Source: Nisaea sp.
GTDB lineage: Bacteria; Pseudomonadota; Alphaproteobacteria; Thalassobaculales; Thalassobaculaceae
NCBI RefSeq assembly: GCF_034670185.1
Contig: NZ_JAXMNY010000004.1
Span: 248,001 to 312,000 of the forward strand
Direction: 5' to 3'
Length of the DNA: 64,000 nt
Shown: piece by piece, positions 1 to 8,587 of the stretch
How positions within the stretch are numbered: position 1 is the stretch's first letter
Layout: each line of letters starts with the position of its first letter
The notes under the pieces: model-generated
Told to the model about the DNA's origin: nothing
What the model saw: only the letters and a program-made list of their open reading frames with translations
The model's database searches: none
Made by a program: the position numbers and the translations under genes

Positions 1-1
1 C

Positions 2-1219
2 GCGCGTGAAGCCGCGGCCGCTCTGGCCATTGCGACAACGGAACAAAAAAATGCGGCGCTGAAAGGTGCTGCCGAGGCGATCCGTGCCTCCCTGCCGCAA
101 ATTCTGGAAGAGAACACGAAAGACCTTGATTTCGCGAGAGAAAAAGGCGTTCGCGAGTCCCTGATGGACCGCCTGAAACTGGATGCGGGCCGGATCGAGG
201 CCATCGCCCAAGGCATGGAAGACGTCGCCGCCCTGCCGGATCCGATCGGCGGTGTGATGGCTGAGTGGGACCGCCCGAACGGGCTGAAAATCGCCCGCGT
301 CCGGGTGCCCCTCGGCGTCATCGGCATCATTTACGAATCCCGCCCGAACGTGACGGCGGATGCCGGCAGCCTTTGCCTGAAATCCGGTAACGCGGCGATC
401 CTGCGCGGTGGCTCCGAGAGCTTCCATTCCTCGAACGCGCTGGTCGAGTGCCTGCATCAGGGCCTGAAAGCAGCCGGTCTGCCGGAAGCCGCGGTGCAAT
501 TGATTCCGACCCGCGACCGGGCGGCGGTCGGCGTGCTGCTGACCATGAACGACACTGTGGACATCATCGTACCCCGCGGCGGCAAGAGCCTGATCGAGCG
601 GGTGCAGAAGGAAAGCCGGATTCCGGTCATCGCCCATCTCGACGGGGTCTGCCATGTCTATGTCGACGCGGCGGCGGACCCGTCCATGGCGCGCGATATT
701 GTGCTGAATTCGAAAATGCGCCGGACCAGCGTCTGCGGTTCCGCCGAAACCCTTTTGATCGATGGAAAAGTCGCCGCCGAGCAACTCCCCGGCATCGCCG
801 CCGCCCTTCAGGAAGCGGGCTGCCAACTCAAGGGCGACGCAGCGGCACGGAAAATCGTTCCGGATATGCAAGAAGCGACGGAAGCCGACTGGTCCACGGA
901 GTATCTGGACGCCATTCTCTCGATCCGGGTGCTCGATGGTGTGGATGCGGCAATCGACCATATCAACCACTACGGCTCGCACCATACGGACAGCATCGTG
1001 ACCAGTGACGACGCAGCAGCCGCGCGCTTCGCCTCACGCGTAGATAGCGCCATCGTGCTGCATAACGCCTCGACCCAGTTCGCCGACGGCGGCGAATTCG
1101 GCATGGGCGCGGAGATCGGCATCTCGACCGGCAAGTTGCATGCGCGGGGACCGGTCGGGGCGGAGCAGCTGACCAGCTTCAAATATGTCGTGACCGGAAC
1201 CGGCCAGACGCGCCCGTGA
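2..1219 (+). CDS. proA: gamma-glutamyl phosphate reductase, 5' end missing
   Basis: Second step of proline synthesis: NADPH-dependent reduction of gamma-glutamyl phosphate to glutamate 5-semialdehyde in the cytoplasm. The frame is already open at the window edge and reads R-E-A-A-A-A-L-A before the first internal ATG at 164, so the gene enters from the left and probably only about 15 to 20 residues are lost (inferred from family length). Family features seen are the YESRPNVT segment, the RGGSES loop and the catalytic cysteine in TSVCGSAE (codon near 734). The C-terminal GEFGMGAEIGISTGKLHARGP region is intact. nadD follows 43 bp downstream in the same direction, as in many alphaproteobacteria where proB lies just upstream. 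Confidence 0.96.
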   Translation, partial: AREAAAALAIATTEQKNAALKGAAEAIRASLPQILEENTKDLDFAREKGVRESLMDRLKLDAGRIEAIAQGMEDVAALPDPIGGVMAEWDRPNGLKIARVRVPLGVIGIIYESRPNVTADAGSLCLKSGNAAILRGGSESFHSSNALVECLHQGLKAAGLPEAAVQLIPTRDRAAVGVLLTMNDTVDIIVPRGGKSLIERVQKESRIPVIAHLDGVCHVYVDAAADPSMARDIVLNSKMRRTSVCGSAETLLIDGKVAAEQLPGIAAALQEAGCQLKGDAAARKIVPDMQEATEADWSTEYLDAILSIRVLDGVDAAIDHINHYGSHHTDSIVTSDDAAAARFASRVDSAIVLHNASTQFADGGEFGMGAEIGISTGKLHARGPVGAEQLTSFKYVVTGTGQTRP

Positions 1220-1262
1220 ACGGGCACCTGCGCCAGACGGGCAGCATGTCCGGCACCCTGTC

Positions 1263-1877
1263 ATGATCAAGACCCCCAAGGCCCGTCGCTTCCTGGCCGC
1301 CGCGCGCGGCAAGACCATCGCGGTGATGGGCGGGTCCTTCAACCCTGCGCATAAAGGCCATCTCGACGTCGCGCTCTACGCCCTGCGGAAGCTCAAAGCG
1401 GACGAGGTCTGGTGGATGGTCTCGCCGCAGAACCCGCTAAAAACCGCTGACGGGATGGCGCCTTTCGCCGAGCGCATTGCGTCCGCCGAGCGGCTGGCCC
1501 GGCATCACTCCAGGATCCGTGTCACGGATATCGAGGTTCTGCTCGGCACACAGTTCACAGCCGACACGCTCCGCACCCTGGTCGGCAGCGTCCGGGACGC
1601 CCGGTTCATCTGGGTCATGGGAGCGGATAATCTGGTCAGCTTTCATCACTGGGCTGCATGGCAACAAATCTTCAACAGTGTCGTCATTGCAGTTTTCGAC
1701 CGTCCATCCTATTCTCTAAGGGCCTTGTCGGGCCCGGCGGCCCGCCGTTTTGCCAGGATGCGTATCCGGGAACGTTCCGGGTCGCTGCTTCGCAATCGAC
1801 GGGCACCGGCGTGGGTGTTCTTTCACACCCCGCTTAATCCGTTGTCTGCTACCCGGATCCGGTATGGAACGGGATAG
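1263..1877 (+). CDS. nadD: nicotinate-nucleotide adenylyltransferase
   Basis: Transfers AMP from ATP to nicotinic acid mononucleotide, making deamido-NAD in NAD synthesis. The 204-residue product has the nucleotidyltransferase signature GGSFNPAHKGH at residues 23-33 and the C-terminal LSATRIRYG, a variant of the family ISSTxIR motif. The WVMGADNL segment in the middle is also typical of NadD. The chain ends soon after the C-terminal motif, a little shorter than some relatives. It lies between proA and rsfS, a standard alphaproteobacterial order, and the three are probably co-transcribed. No strong Shine-Dalgarno sequence is visible before the ATG. Confidence 0.95.
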   Translation: MIKTPKARRFLAAARGKTIAVMGGSFNPAHKGHLDVALYALRKLKADEVWWMVSPQNPLKTADGMAPFAERIASAERLARHHSRIRVTDIEVLLGTQFTADTLRTLVGSVRDARFIWVMGADNLVSFHHWAAWQQIFNSVVIAVFDRPSYSLRALSGPAARRFARMRIRERSGSLLRNRRAPAWVFFHTPLNPLSATRIRYGTG

Positions 1878-1990
1878 CAGGACAAACGGACGCTATTCCT
1901 GATATATGGCACGCATTGTGGCGCCGTTCCGGATTGACGGGGCTGCATTATTTGATCGGCTTAGCGCCTCTGGCGCGAAAGGAGACAGTC

Positions 1991-2401
1991 ATACCGAAAA
2001 AATCCGCTCTCCCTTCAAGGGAAAGCCTCGTCGATCTGGCCTCTCGCTCGCTCGACGATCTTAAGGCTGAGGATCTGGTCGTTATCGACCTCGAAGGCAA
2101 AACCTCGATATGCGATTGCATGATCATCGCAAGCGGGCGATCCACCCGCCAAGTCGCCTCTATGGCGGAACACCTCATCGAGAAACTGAAATCCGCCGGC
2201 GTGAAGGGAATCTCGGTAGAGGGTCTCTCGCAGGGCGACTGGGTTCTGGTCGATGCCGGTGACATCATCGTGCACCTGTTCCGCCCGGAAGTCCGCGAAT
2301 TCTACGGACTTGAGAAAATGTGGGGCAGCGAGCTCGCAGACAGCGGCAGGACCGTCCAGGTCGGCGGCATGGACGATGCCCGGGAATTTGCCCACGCCTG
2401 A
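1991..2401 (+). CDS. rsfS: ribosome silencing factor, probable ATA start
   Basis: RsfS (Iojap/YbeB family) binds uL14 on the 50S subunit and blocks subunit joining in poor growth conditions. The core DLKAEDLVVIDLEGKTSICD, the IASGRSTRQV segment and GDWVLVDAGDIIVHLFRPEVREFY are diagnostic. The frame stays open upstream to a TTG at 1916, but that extension (W-R-R-S-G-L-T-G-L) does not look like the family. The natural N-terminus would be (M)PKKSALPSRESL, which starts at an ATA codon at 1991, six bases after GGAG (1981-1984). I therefore place the start there, giving 136 residues, normal for the family; the next in-frame ATG lies inside the conserved core. Function is sure; the start is an inference. 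Confidence 0.88.
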   Translation: MPKKSALPSRESLVDLASRSLDDLKAEDLVVIDLEGKTSICDCMIIASGRSTRQVASMAEHLIEKLKSAGVKGISVEGLSQGDWVLVDAGDIIVHLFRPEVREFYGLEKMWGSELADSGRTVQVGGMDDAREFAHA

Positions 2402-2481
2402 GTAACCGATCGGATGCTGGCGCGGCGCCGACAATTTGAACCGGCGCCCGCCTCGACATCGCCCGGTCACGGAAAATATCC

Positions 2482-2940
2482 ATGAAACTGACCCTCGCTG
2501 CGGTCGGCAAAGCCCGTCGTGACGTTCATTCGGACCTGTTCGCGCATTACAGCGGGCGCCTTTCCTGGCCGCTGGAGCTTCGCGAAGTCGATATCCGCCG
2601 CAAGCTCCCGCCCGAACAGATGCAGGAAGAAGAAGCAACACAGCTCCTGGCCCTCGTGCCAGACGGTGCCATCGCCGTGGTACTGGACGAGCGGGGCAAG
2701 ACGCTTTCGAGTGCTGAATTCGCGGGCAGGATCGGTGGCTGGCGCGATGACGGCATCCGCGACATTGTGTTCCTGATCGGCGGCGCGGACGGACATCATG
2801 ATCGCGTCCGTCACCGGGCGGATCTGCTGTTCTCGCTCGGCCGGGCAACCTGGCCGCACATGCTGGTACGCGGGATGATCGCCGAACAGCTGTATCGGGC
2901 GCAGCAAATTCTGGCCGGACATCCCTATCATCGGGAATGA
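2482..2940 (+). CDS. rlmH: 23S rRNA (pseudouridine1915-N3)-methyltransferase
   Basis: RlmH methylates pseudouridine 1915 in helix 69 of 23S rRNA on assembled ribosomes, using S-adenosylmethionine. The 152-residue length and SPOUT-type C-terminal knot fit: the SAM-binding LIGGADGH segment and the end AGHPYHRE, which matches the conserved HPYHR tail. It sits between rsfS and gpmI, so two ribosome-acting genes are side by side. Just after the stop, bases 2921-2961 contain a short imperfect direct repeat of the last codons of the gene (CCCTATCATCGGGAATGAC then CCCTATCATCATCATCGGGATGAC), probably a local duplication. Confidence 0.95.
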   Translation: MKLTLAAVGKARRDVHSDLFAHYSGRLSWPLELREVDIRRKLPPEQMQEEEATQLLALVPDGAIAVVLDERGKTLSSAEFAGRIGGWRDDGIRDIVFLIGGADGHHDRVRHRADLLFSLGRATWPHMLVRGMIAEQLYRAQQILAGHPYHRE

Positions 2941-2995
2941 CCCTATCATCATCATCGGGATGACCAAGGGCCCCTAATTCTGTATAAACCGGGAC

Positions 2996-4555
2996 ATGAC
3001 CGAGCAGCTGAACAAACCGCGTCCCGTCGTCCTGTGCATCATGGACGGCTGGGGACAGCGTACCGAGCGTGACCACAATGCCGTCGCCCTCGCAAACACC
3101 CCGAATGTCGATCGACTGACCGCCTCCGAGCCGAGCGGCTACATGCGCGCCAGCGGCGCCGATGTCGGCCTGCCGGACGGCCAGATGGGCAATTCCGAAG
3201 TCGGGCACATGAATCTCGGCGCCGGGCGCGTGATCATGCAGGACCTGCCCCGCATCAGCAAGGCCGTAAGCGATGGCACCCTGGCCGAAATACCCGCGCT
3301 GAAGGAATTGATCGAAAAAGCCAAAGCCGGCACAGGCCGCTGTCATTTGCTCGGCCTCACATCTCCCGGCGGCGTGCATGCGCATCAGTCTCATATCGCA
3401 GCCCTCGCGCAGGTGCTCACGGATGCCGGTGTCGACGTCCTGGTCCATGCCTTCCTCGATGGCCGGGACACCCCGCCGAAAAGCGCGCGGGGCGATATCG
3501 AACGCCTGCTGGCGGATCTTCCGGACGGCGCGAAGATCGCTACCATCTCCGGCCGCTTCTATGCCATGGACCGGGACAATCGCTGGGAACGTGTTGAAAA
3601 GGCCTACAAGGTTATTGCGGAAGCGGAAGGAAATGCCGCCGCCGATCCGCTCTCGGAAATCGACCGGGCCTATGCAGCCGGTGAGACCGACGAGTTCGTT
3701 ACTCCAGCGGCAATGCCGGGCTATGACGGCGTGAAGGATGGCGACGTCCTGCTCTCCGCCAATTTCCGGGCTGACCGGATGCGGGAAATCCTGGCCAGCC
3801 TGCTCGATCCCGAATTCGATGGCTTTGTCCGCGCGCGCCCTCTCAAATTCGCCGCTGCCGCCGGGATGGTGAGTTATTCGAGCGCGCTCGACCCGTTCCT
3901 GTCGGTGCTGTTCCCCGCACTCGACCTGAAGAACACCCTCGGCGAGACGGTGGCAAAAGCGGGTCTCGCCCAGCTACGCATGGCCGAGACCGAGAAATAT
4001 CCGCACGTCACCTTCTTCCTGAATGGTGGCCGCGAGGAAGTGTTCGATGGCGAGGACCGGATCATGGTGCCGTCACCGAAAGTGCGGACCTATGACCTGC
4101 AGCCCGAAATGTCCGCGCCGGAGCTGACTGAAAAACTGGTCGATGCCATCGAAAGCGGCAAATACGACCTGATCGTCTGCAACTTCGCCAACCCGGACAT
4201 GGTCGGCCATACCGGCAGTCTGGAAGCGGCGATCAAGGCTGTGGAAACCGTGGATGGCGCTGTCGGCAAGGTCGAAGCGGCCCTGCGCAAGACCGGCGGC
4301 TGCATGTTCCTGACAGCCGATCACGGCAATTGCGAATTGATGCGGGACCCGGAGAACGGCGGCCCGCATACGGCGCACACAACCAATCTGGTGCCGACCG
4401 TTCTGGTCAATGCCCCGGCCGGGATCGAGAGCCTCGCAACCGGCCGCCTAGCCGACGTGGCGCCAACCCTGCTGGACCTGCTCGGCCTGGCCCAGCCGGC
4501 GGACATGACAGGCACCTCCATGTTGCGCTCCAGCGCCGCCAGCGCGGCAGAGTAG
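2996..4555 (+). CDS. gpmI: 2,3-bisphosphoglycerate-independent phosphoglycerate mutase
   Basis: Interconverts 3- and 2-phosphoglycerate in glycolysis and gluconeogenesis using a phosphoserine intermediate and two divalent metals. At 519 residues it has the usual length. The first metal aspartate lies in IMDGWG (D17), the nucleophilic serine in GNSEVGH (S67), the transferase-domain loop in HAFLDGRDT, and the second metal site in TADHGNCELM near the C-terminus. It belongs to the alkaline phosphatase superfamily. The gene is followed by envC on the same strand with a gap of about 55 bp, so it may lead or join the envC-ctpA transcript. Confidence 0.97.
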   Translation: MTEQLNKPRPVVLCIMDGWGQRTERDHNAVALANTPNVDRLTASEPSGYMRASGADVGLPDGQMGNSEVGHMNLGAGRVIMQDLPRISKAVSDGTLAEIPALKELIEKAKAGTGRCHLLGLTSPGGVHAHQSHIAALAQVLTDAGVDVLVHAFLDGRDTPPKSARGDIERLLADLPDGAKIATISGRFYAMDRDNRWERVEKAYKVIAEAEGNAAADPLSEIDRAYAAGETDEFVTPAAMPGYDGVKDGDVLLSANFRADRMREILASLLDPEFDGFVRARPLKFAAAAGMVSYSSALDPFLSVLFPALDLKNTLGETVAKAGLAQLRMAETEKYPHVTFFLNGGREEVFDGEDRIMVPSPKVRTYDLQPEMSAPELTEKLVDAIESGKYDLIVCNFANPDMVGHTGSLEAAIKAVETVDGAVGKVEAALRKTGGCMFLTADHGNCELMRDPENGGPHTAHTTNLVPTVLVNAPAGIESLATGRLADVAPTLLDLLGLAQPADMTGTSMLRSSAASAAE

Positions 4556-4611
4556 CGACGGCGCGCGGCATGACACGCGCCCCATGTACCCGCGCCCCAT
4601 GGATCCCCGCC

Positions 4612-5961
4612 ATGAGGAGCAAACGCGGCATCGCAAGCCCGGTGCAGGTCTTCGTCGCGGCGCTCGCAGTGGCTGGCCTGCTTGTCGGGACGATGCCGGC
4701 ACGTAGCGCCGACCCGCTCCCCGAGGCGGAAACCCTGAACCACAATCTCGACCAGGTGGAAAAGGCACTGCAAAGCGGTGTCGCGCGCAAGCGTGACCTG
4801 GACGAGCTCGCAGACAGCGTGGAGCAGGAACTGCAGCGCCTGCGGCACGCGCTGGTCCAGGCTGCCGAAGCCACGCAGGAGCGCGAAGCGGCACTGACCG
4901 CCGTCGAGCAGAAACTTGCAGATCTCAAAAGCAAGCGCACATTGAGCGCGGAGGTTCTCGGGGCGAAGAAGCGGCAGCTCGCCCGGGTCTCCGGCGCCCT
5001 CCGCCGTCTGGCCGCACGACCGCCGGTCGCCATGGTCGCGTCTCCCGCCGATCCGCTCGATACCGTGCACACGGCCATGCTGCTCAGCTCTCTCGCGCCG
5101 AGCCTGCGCCGGGACGCCGGACAACTCGCAACCGAGATTGCCCGGCATGAAGCCGTCGAGCGCGGCATCATGGAGGAAAAGCGGCGTCTTGCCTCGGCGA
5201 CGAGCGCGCTCGATCGCGAACGGGCAACCGTCACCGCTCTTCTCAAGGAGAAGCAGGAAGCAAGGCAGTCGATGGTCCAGGAGCGATCAGCAGTCGTCGA
5301 CAGGCTGAATGCGCTCGCCGCCTCGGCACGGGATCTGCGCGACCTGATGCAGAAAATCGAACGCCACAAGGCAGCGGGCGACAAAGCACGGGCCCGGCTG
5401 GATTCGATGGTCCAGAAAGACGCAGTACCTTCCGGCGAGAGTGCCGTGGCGCCGGGCGCCGCACCGGCCGATACCGTCAGCGCAACGCCCGGTAATGCCG
5501 CTGTCTCACCGGATTTCGTCGCAGACCTGCCAGCCGGCCCGGAGATTGGCGCGAGCAAGGGCGGGCTGACCTATCCGGCCACCGGTGAGATCAGCCAGCG
5601 ATATGGTGCCGCGAACCGGTTGGGCCTGACCGAACAGGGGGTTGTGATCGCGACACGCGAAAACGCTCAAGTCGTTGCCCCTTTTGACGGAAAAGTCATT
5701 TATGCCGGACCGTTTCGCGGATATGGTCAGATTGTGATGATTGAACATGGTCAAGACTACCTTACCTTGATGGCAGGTATGTCCTTGGTCGATGTTCAGG
5801 TCGGGCAGGGCGTGCTTGCAGGCGAGCCTGTGGCTCGCATGGGAGATGTCGGGACGGGTGCAGACGGAACAGAGGGGCTCTATGTGGAGTTTCGCCACAA
5901 TGGTGCCCCGATCGATCCGTTACCATGGTGGTCCGCGCGCACGAACAAGGTAAGGCGATGA
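4612..5961 (+). CDS. envC: EnvC-like murein hydrolase activator with degenerate LytM domain
   Basis: Predicted periplasmic activator of cell-division amidases. From the ATG at 4612 the N-terminus is a signal peptide (MRSKRGI, a hydrophobic stretch, then ARSA near residue 33). Long heptad-rich coiled coil covers roughly residues 40-245, followed by an Ala/Pro linker and a C-terminal M23/LytM domain (GYGQIVMIEHG, ending IDPLPWW). The active-site HxxxD motif of true M23 peptidases is replaced by a segment reading LGLTEQGVVIA, as in EnvC, so the domain is expected to activate rather than cut. Upstream in-frame ATG at 4570 is an alternative start; the longer open frame overlaps gpmI and is not credible. 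The stop overlaps the ctpA start (ATGA). Confidence 0.88.
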   Translation: MRSKRGIASPVQVFVAALAVAGLLVGTMPARSADPLPEAETLNHNLDQVEKALQSGVARKRDLDELADSVEQELQRLRHALVQAAEATQEREAALTAVEQKLADLKSKRTLSAEVLGAKKRQLARVSGALRRLAARPPVAMVASPADPLDTVHTAMLLSSLAPSLRRDAGQLATEIARHEAVERGIMEEKRRLASATSALDRERATVTALLKEKQEARQSMVQERSAVVDRLNALAASARDLRDLMQKIERHKAAGDKARARLDSMVQKDAVPSGESAVAPGAAPADTVSATPGNAAVSPDFVADLPAGPEIGASKGGLTYPATGEISQRYGAANRLGLTEQGVVIATRENAQVVAPFDGKVIYAGPFRGYGQIVMIEHGQDYLTLMAGMSLVDVQVGQGVLAGEPVARMGDVGTGADGTEGLYVEFRHNGAPIDPLPWWSARTNKVRR

Positions 5962-7292
5962 TGAAATCGATCCGTCAGACGAAATTCTGGACCACAGCCG
6001 CTTTGGTTGGTGCCGTGGCCGTAACCGCATTGCTGTTCGCGCCGCCATCGGAAGATGCCAAGGCGCAACTGAAGCCGACCCATGACACCTACGACCAGCT
6101 CAAGCTGTTCGCCGACGTGTTCGAACGGGTGCGGTCCGAATATGTCGAGGAAGTCACCGATCAGGAGCTGATGGAAGCGGCCATTAATGGCATGCTGACC
6201 AACCTCGACCCGCATTCAAGCTTTCTCAATTCCAAGAGCTTCCGCGACATGCGGGTGCAGACCAAGGGCGAGTTCGGTGGCCTCGGCATCGAGGTTTCCA
6301 TGGAGAACGGCCTGGTCAAGGTCGTCTCACCCATCGACGACACACCCGCGGCGGAAGCCGGTCTGGAGCCAGGCGACCTGATCACCCATCTCGATGGCGA
6401 GCCGGTCATGGGCCTGACCCTCGGCCAGGCGGTCGAAAAGATGCGTGGCCCGGTCGATTCCGATCTGACCATCTCCATCCGGCGCGGCACGAAAGAGCCG
6501 TTCGACGTCACGCTTACCCGTGCGGTCATCAAGATCCGGTCCGTGCGCTCGCGGATGATCGACGATGTCGGCTATATCCGCATCACCACTTTCAACGAGC
6601 AGACGACTTCCGGTCTGCGCACGGCGATCGAGAAGATCAAGGCCGAGAAGGGCGACAAGCTCACCGGCTATGTGATTGATCTGCGCAACAACCCGGGCGG
6701 CCTGCTCGACGAGGCGATCACGGTATCCGACACCTTCCTTGAGCAGGGCGAAATCGTGTCCACCCGCGGCCGCGATCCGGAGAACGCATCCCGCGTTCAC
6801 GCCAAGCCCGGCGACCTGACCGACGGCAAACCAATCGTGGTGCTGATCAACGGCGGCTCGGCCTCGGCCTCCGAAATCGTCGCCGGCGCCTTGCAGGACC
6901 ATCGCCGCGCGATCCTGCTTGGCACCAAGAGTTTCGGCAAGGGATCGGTCCAGACCATCATCCCGCTTTCCGGCCAGGTCGCCATGCGACTGACCACGGC
7001 GCGCTATTACACGCCGTCCGGCCGCTCCATCCAGCAGACAGGGATCGAGCCGGACATCGACGTGCCGCTGGCCCGGATCGAAAAGCTCGATAACGGACGG
7101 GGACGTCGTGAAGCCGACTTGCGCGGCGCCCTGAACAATCCTGCAGGCAATGGCGACGCCGCGCCGGCAGGAACTCCGGAAGACGCAGACGACACAGCAG
7201 AGACAAAGCCCGAGCAGGAAGATTACCAGCTCGCCCGGGCCATTGATCTGCTGCGCGGCATTGACCTTTACCAACAGCGCATCGTGAATTGA
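5958..7292 (+). CDS. ctpA: carboxyl-terminal processing protease, S41 family
   Basis: Periplasmic serine protease that trims C-termini of envelope proteins. The start at 5958 overlaps the envC stop in ATGATG, preceded by GGTAAGG; an open frame reaches back to 5925 but would overlap envC further. The 444-residue product has an N-terminal membrane anchor or signal (residues about 10-28), a PDZ domain (GLGIEVSMENG to IRRGTKEPF, about residues 85-170) and the S41 catalytic domain with Ser in NGGSASASE and Lys in SFGKGSVQT. The tail is low-complexity and acidic. The envC-ctpA-yibQ-rppH order is widely conserved in alphaproteobacteria, which supports a joint role in cell-wall remodelling. Confidence 0.96.
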   Translation: MMKSIRQTKFWTTAALVGAVAVTALLFAPPSEDAKAQLKPTHDTYDQLKLFADVFERVRSEYVEEVTDQELMEAAINGMLTNLDPHSSFLNSKSFRDMRVQTKGEFGGLGIEVSMENGLVKVVSPIDDTPAAEAGLEPGDLITHLDGEPVMGLTLGQAVEKMRGPVDSDLTISIRRGTKEPFDVTLTRAVIKIRSVRSRMIDDVGYIRITTFNEQTTSGLRTAIEKIKAEKGDKLTGYVIDLRNNPGGLLDEAITVSDTFLEQGEIVSTRGRDPENASRVHAKPGDLTDGKPIVVLINGGSASASEIVAGALQDHRRAILLGTKSFGKGSVQTIIPLSGQVAMRLTTARYYTPSGRSIQQTGIEPDIDVPLARIEKLDNGRGRREADLRGALNNPAGNGDAAPAGTPEDADDTAETKPEQEDYQLARAIDLLRGIDLYQQRIVN

Positions 7293-8569
7293 AGCTACCC
7301 ATACCAAAAATCAGCCTGAAGCTGCCGGGACTTCCGTTTCGTAAACGGAACCCGGCAGAGGGCGCTGAAGACGATATCGCCGGCGAAGGCAATCCGCCGC
7401 GAAAGACCAGCCGGATTGGCAAAATCCTGCGCATCACCGGAATGGCGGTGCTTGGCGTCTCCGTCATCGGAGGCCTCGGCGCCGTCGTCGGATGGCTGGT
7501 GGTGAACGGTCCGGAAACCGTCGCCGAGCGCGAGGCCCGCCGGCCAATCCTGAAGGTCTCCGTCCTTGAGGACGGTGCCGTCCCGGAGTCGAATACAAGC
7601 CTCGACAACAAGCCTGCGCCGAAGCCCGACAGTCATGGCGACGATCACGCCATGGCGGGCGCTGAGGGCGACGGGCACGGAAGTCCGGAGCAAGGTGCGG
7701 CACCGGATGGGCAGGACGCCAATGGTACCGGCCAGGCCGGTACTGAGCCCGCACCGGAAGAACAGAAGGGTCCGCGGTTCGAACTGGCGCTTGTCGAGGA
7801 AACCGAGAAGGGCATGCTCCCGATGGTGGCTCCCGACGGGCGCAAAGCCTGGGAGACCTACGCCAGGCCCTTCGACGGAGATACAAAACTTCCCCGGATC
7901 GCCATTATCATGACCCGAATGGGCGTGTCCCGCTCCCTGACAGAGGCGGCAGCCGAAATTCTCAGCCCGGAGATCTCGTTCTCCTTCTCTCCCGCGGCGA
8001 GCGATCTGGACGATCAGGTCGCGATAGCCCAGCGGGCGGGGCATGAGATTTTTCTCGATATTCCCATGGAACCGTTCGGGTACCCGATCAACGACCCCGG
8101 CCCCTTGACGCTGCTGACGTCGCTCAGTGCGGTCGACAATCTCAATCGGCTGGAATCAGCGCTCGGCAGGACCGTCGGCTATGCCGGCGTGATCGGCGTG
8201 AAAGGATCGCAATTCACCACTGACGAAGAAGCGCTGACGCCAGTCCTCGCGGTCCTGAAGGAACGCGGGTTGATGTATGTCGACAGCGCCGCGACCTCAC
8301 GGACCATCGCGCTGGAAATCGCGGGTTCCATCCAGCTTCCCCGGGCCGTGGCAAATGCAAATATCGACGACAATCCGGCTATTTCGGAAATGGAGCGGCG
8401 GTTCGCTGCCCTGGAGCGCACCGCACAGCGCACCGGATACGCACTCGGTGTCGTCCCGCCCCTGCCGATGACGATCGATATGCTCGCAACCTGGTCCGCA
8501 ACGCTTGCCGAACGTGGCTTCACGCTGGTGCCAGTAACATCCATCGCGAACAAGCAAAGCCTGCGCTAG
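7289..8569 (+). CDS. divergent polysaccharide deacetylase family protein (YibQ-like)
   Basis: Member of the YibQ/DUF610 divergent polysaccharide deacetylase family, thought to act on a periplasmic glycan; the substrate is unknown. The N-terminus is basic, followed by one membrane segment at about residues 48-72, then an acidic, His/Gly/Pro-rich linker to about residue 165. The deacetylase-like barrel runs from PRIAIIMTRMGVS through LDIPMEPFGYP, GVIGVKGSQFT and LMYVDSAATS to the C-terminus. The frame has no ATG or GTG start near its beginning; the TTG at 7289 overlaps the ctpA stop (TTGA), so translational coupling is likely. Length is 426 residues. Family assignment is firm, the function is inferred. 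Confidence 0.88.
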   Translation: MKLPIPKISLKLPGLPFRKRNPAEGAEDDIAGEGNPPRKTSRIGKILRITGMAVLGVSVIGGLGAVVGWLVVNGPETVAEREARRPILKVSVLEDGAVPESNTSLDNKPAPKPDSHGDDHAMAGAEGDGHGSPEQGAAPDGQDANGTGQAGTEPAPEEQKGPRFELALVEETEKGMLPMVAPDGRKAWETYARPFDGDTKLPRIAIIMTRMGVSRSLTEAAAEILSPEISFSFSPAASDLDDQVAIAQRAGHEIFLDIPMEPFGYPINDPGPLTLLTSLSAVDNLNRLESALGRTVGYAGVIGVKGSQFTTDEEALTPVLAVLKERGLMYVDSAATSRTIALEIAGSIQLPRAVANANIDDNPAISEMERRFAALERTAQRTGYALGVVPPLPMTIDMLATWSATLAERGFTLVPVTSIANKQSLR

Positions 8570-8587
8570 ACACACTTAGAATGGATC

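Noticed and set aside
2015..3448. 477-codon minus-strand frame opposite rsfS, rlmH and gpmI
   Set aside because: Crosses three conserved genes; not protein-like.
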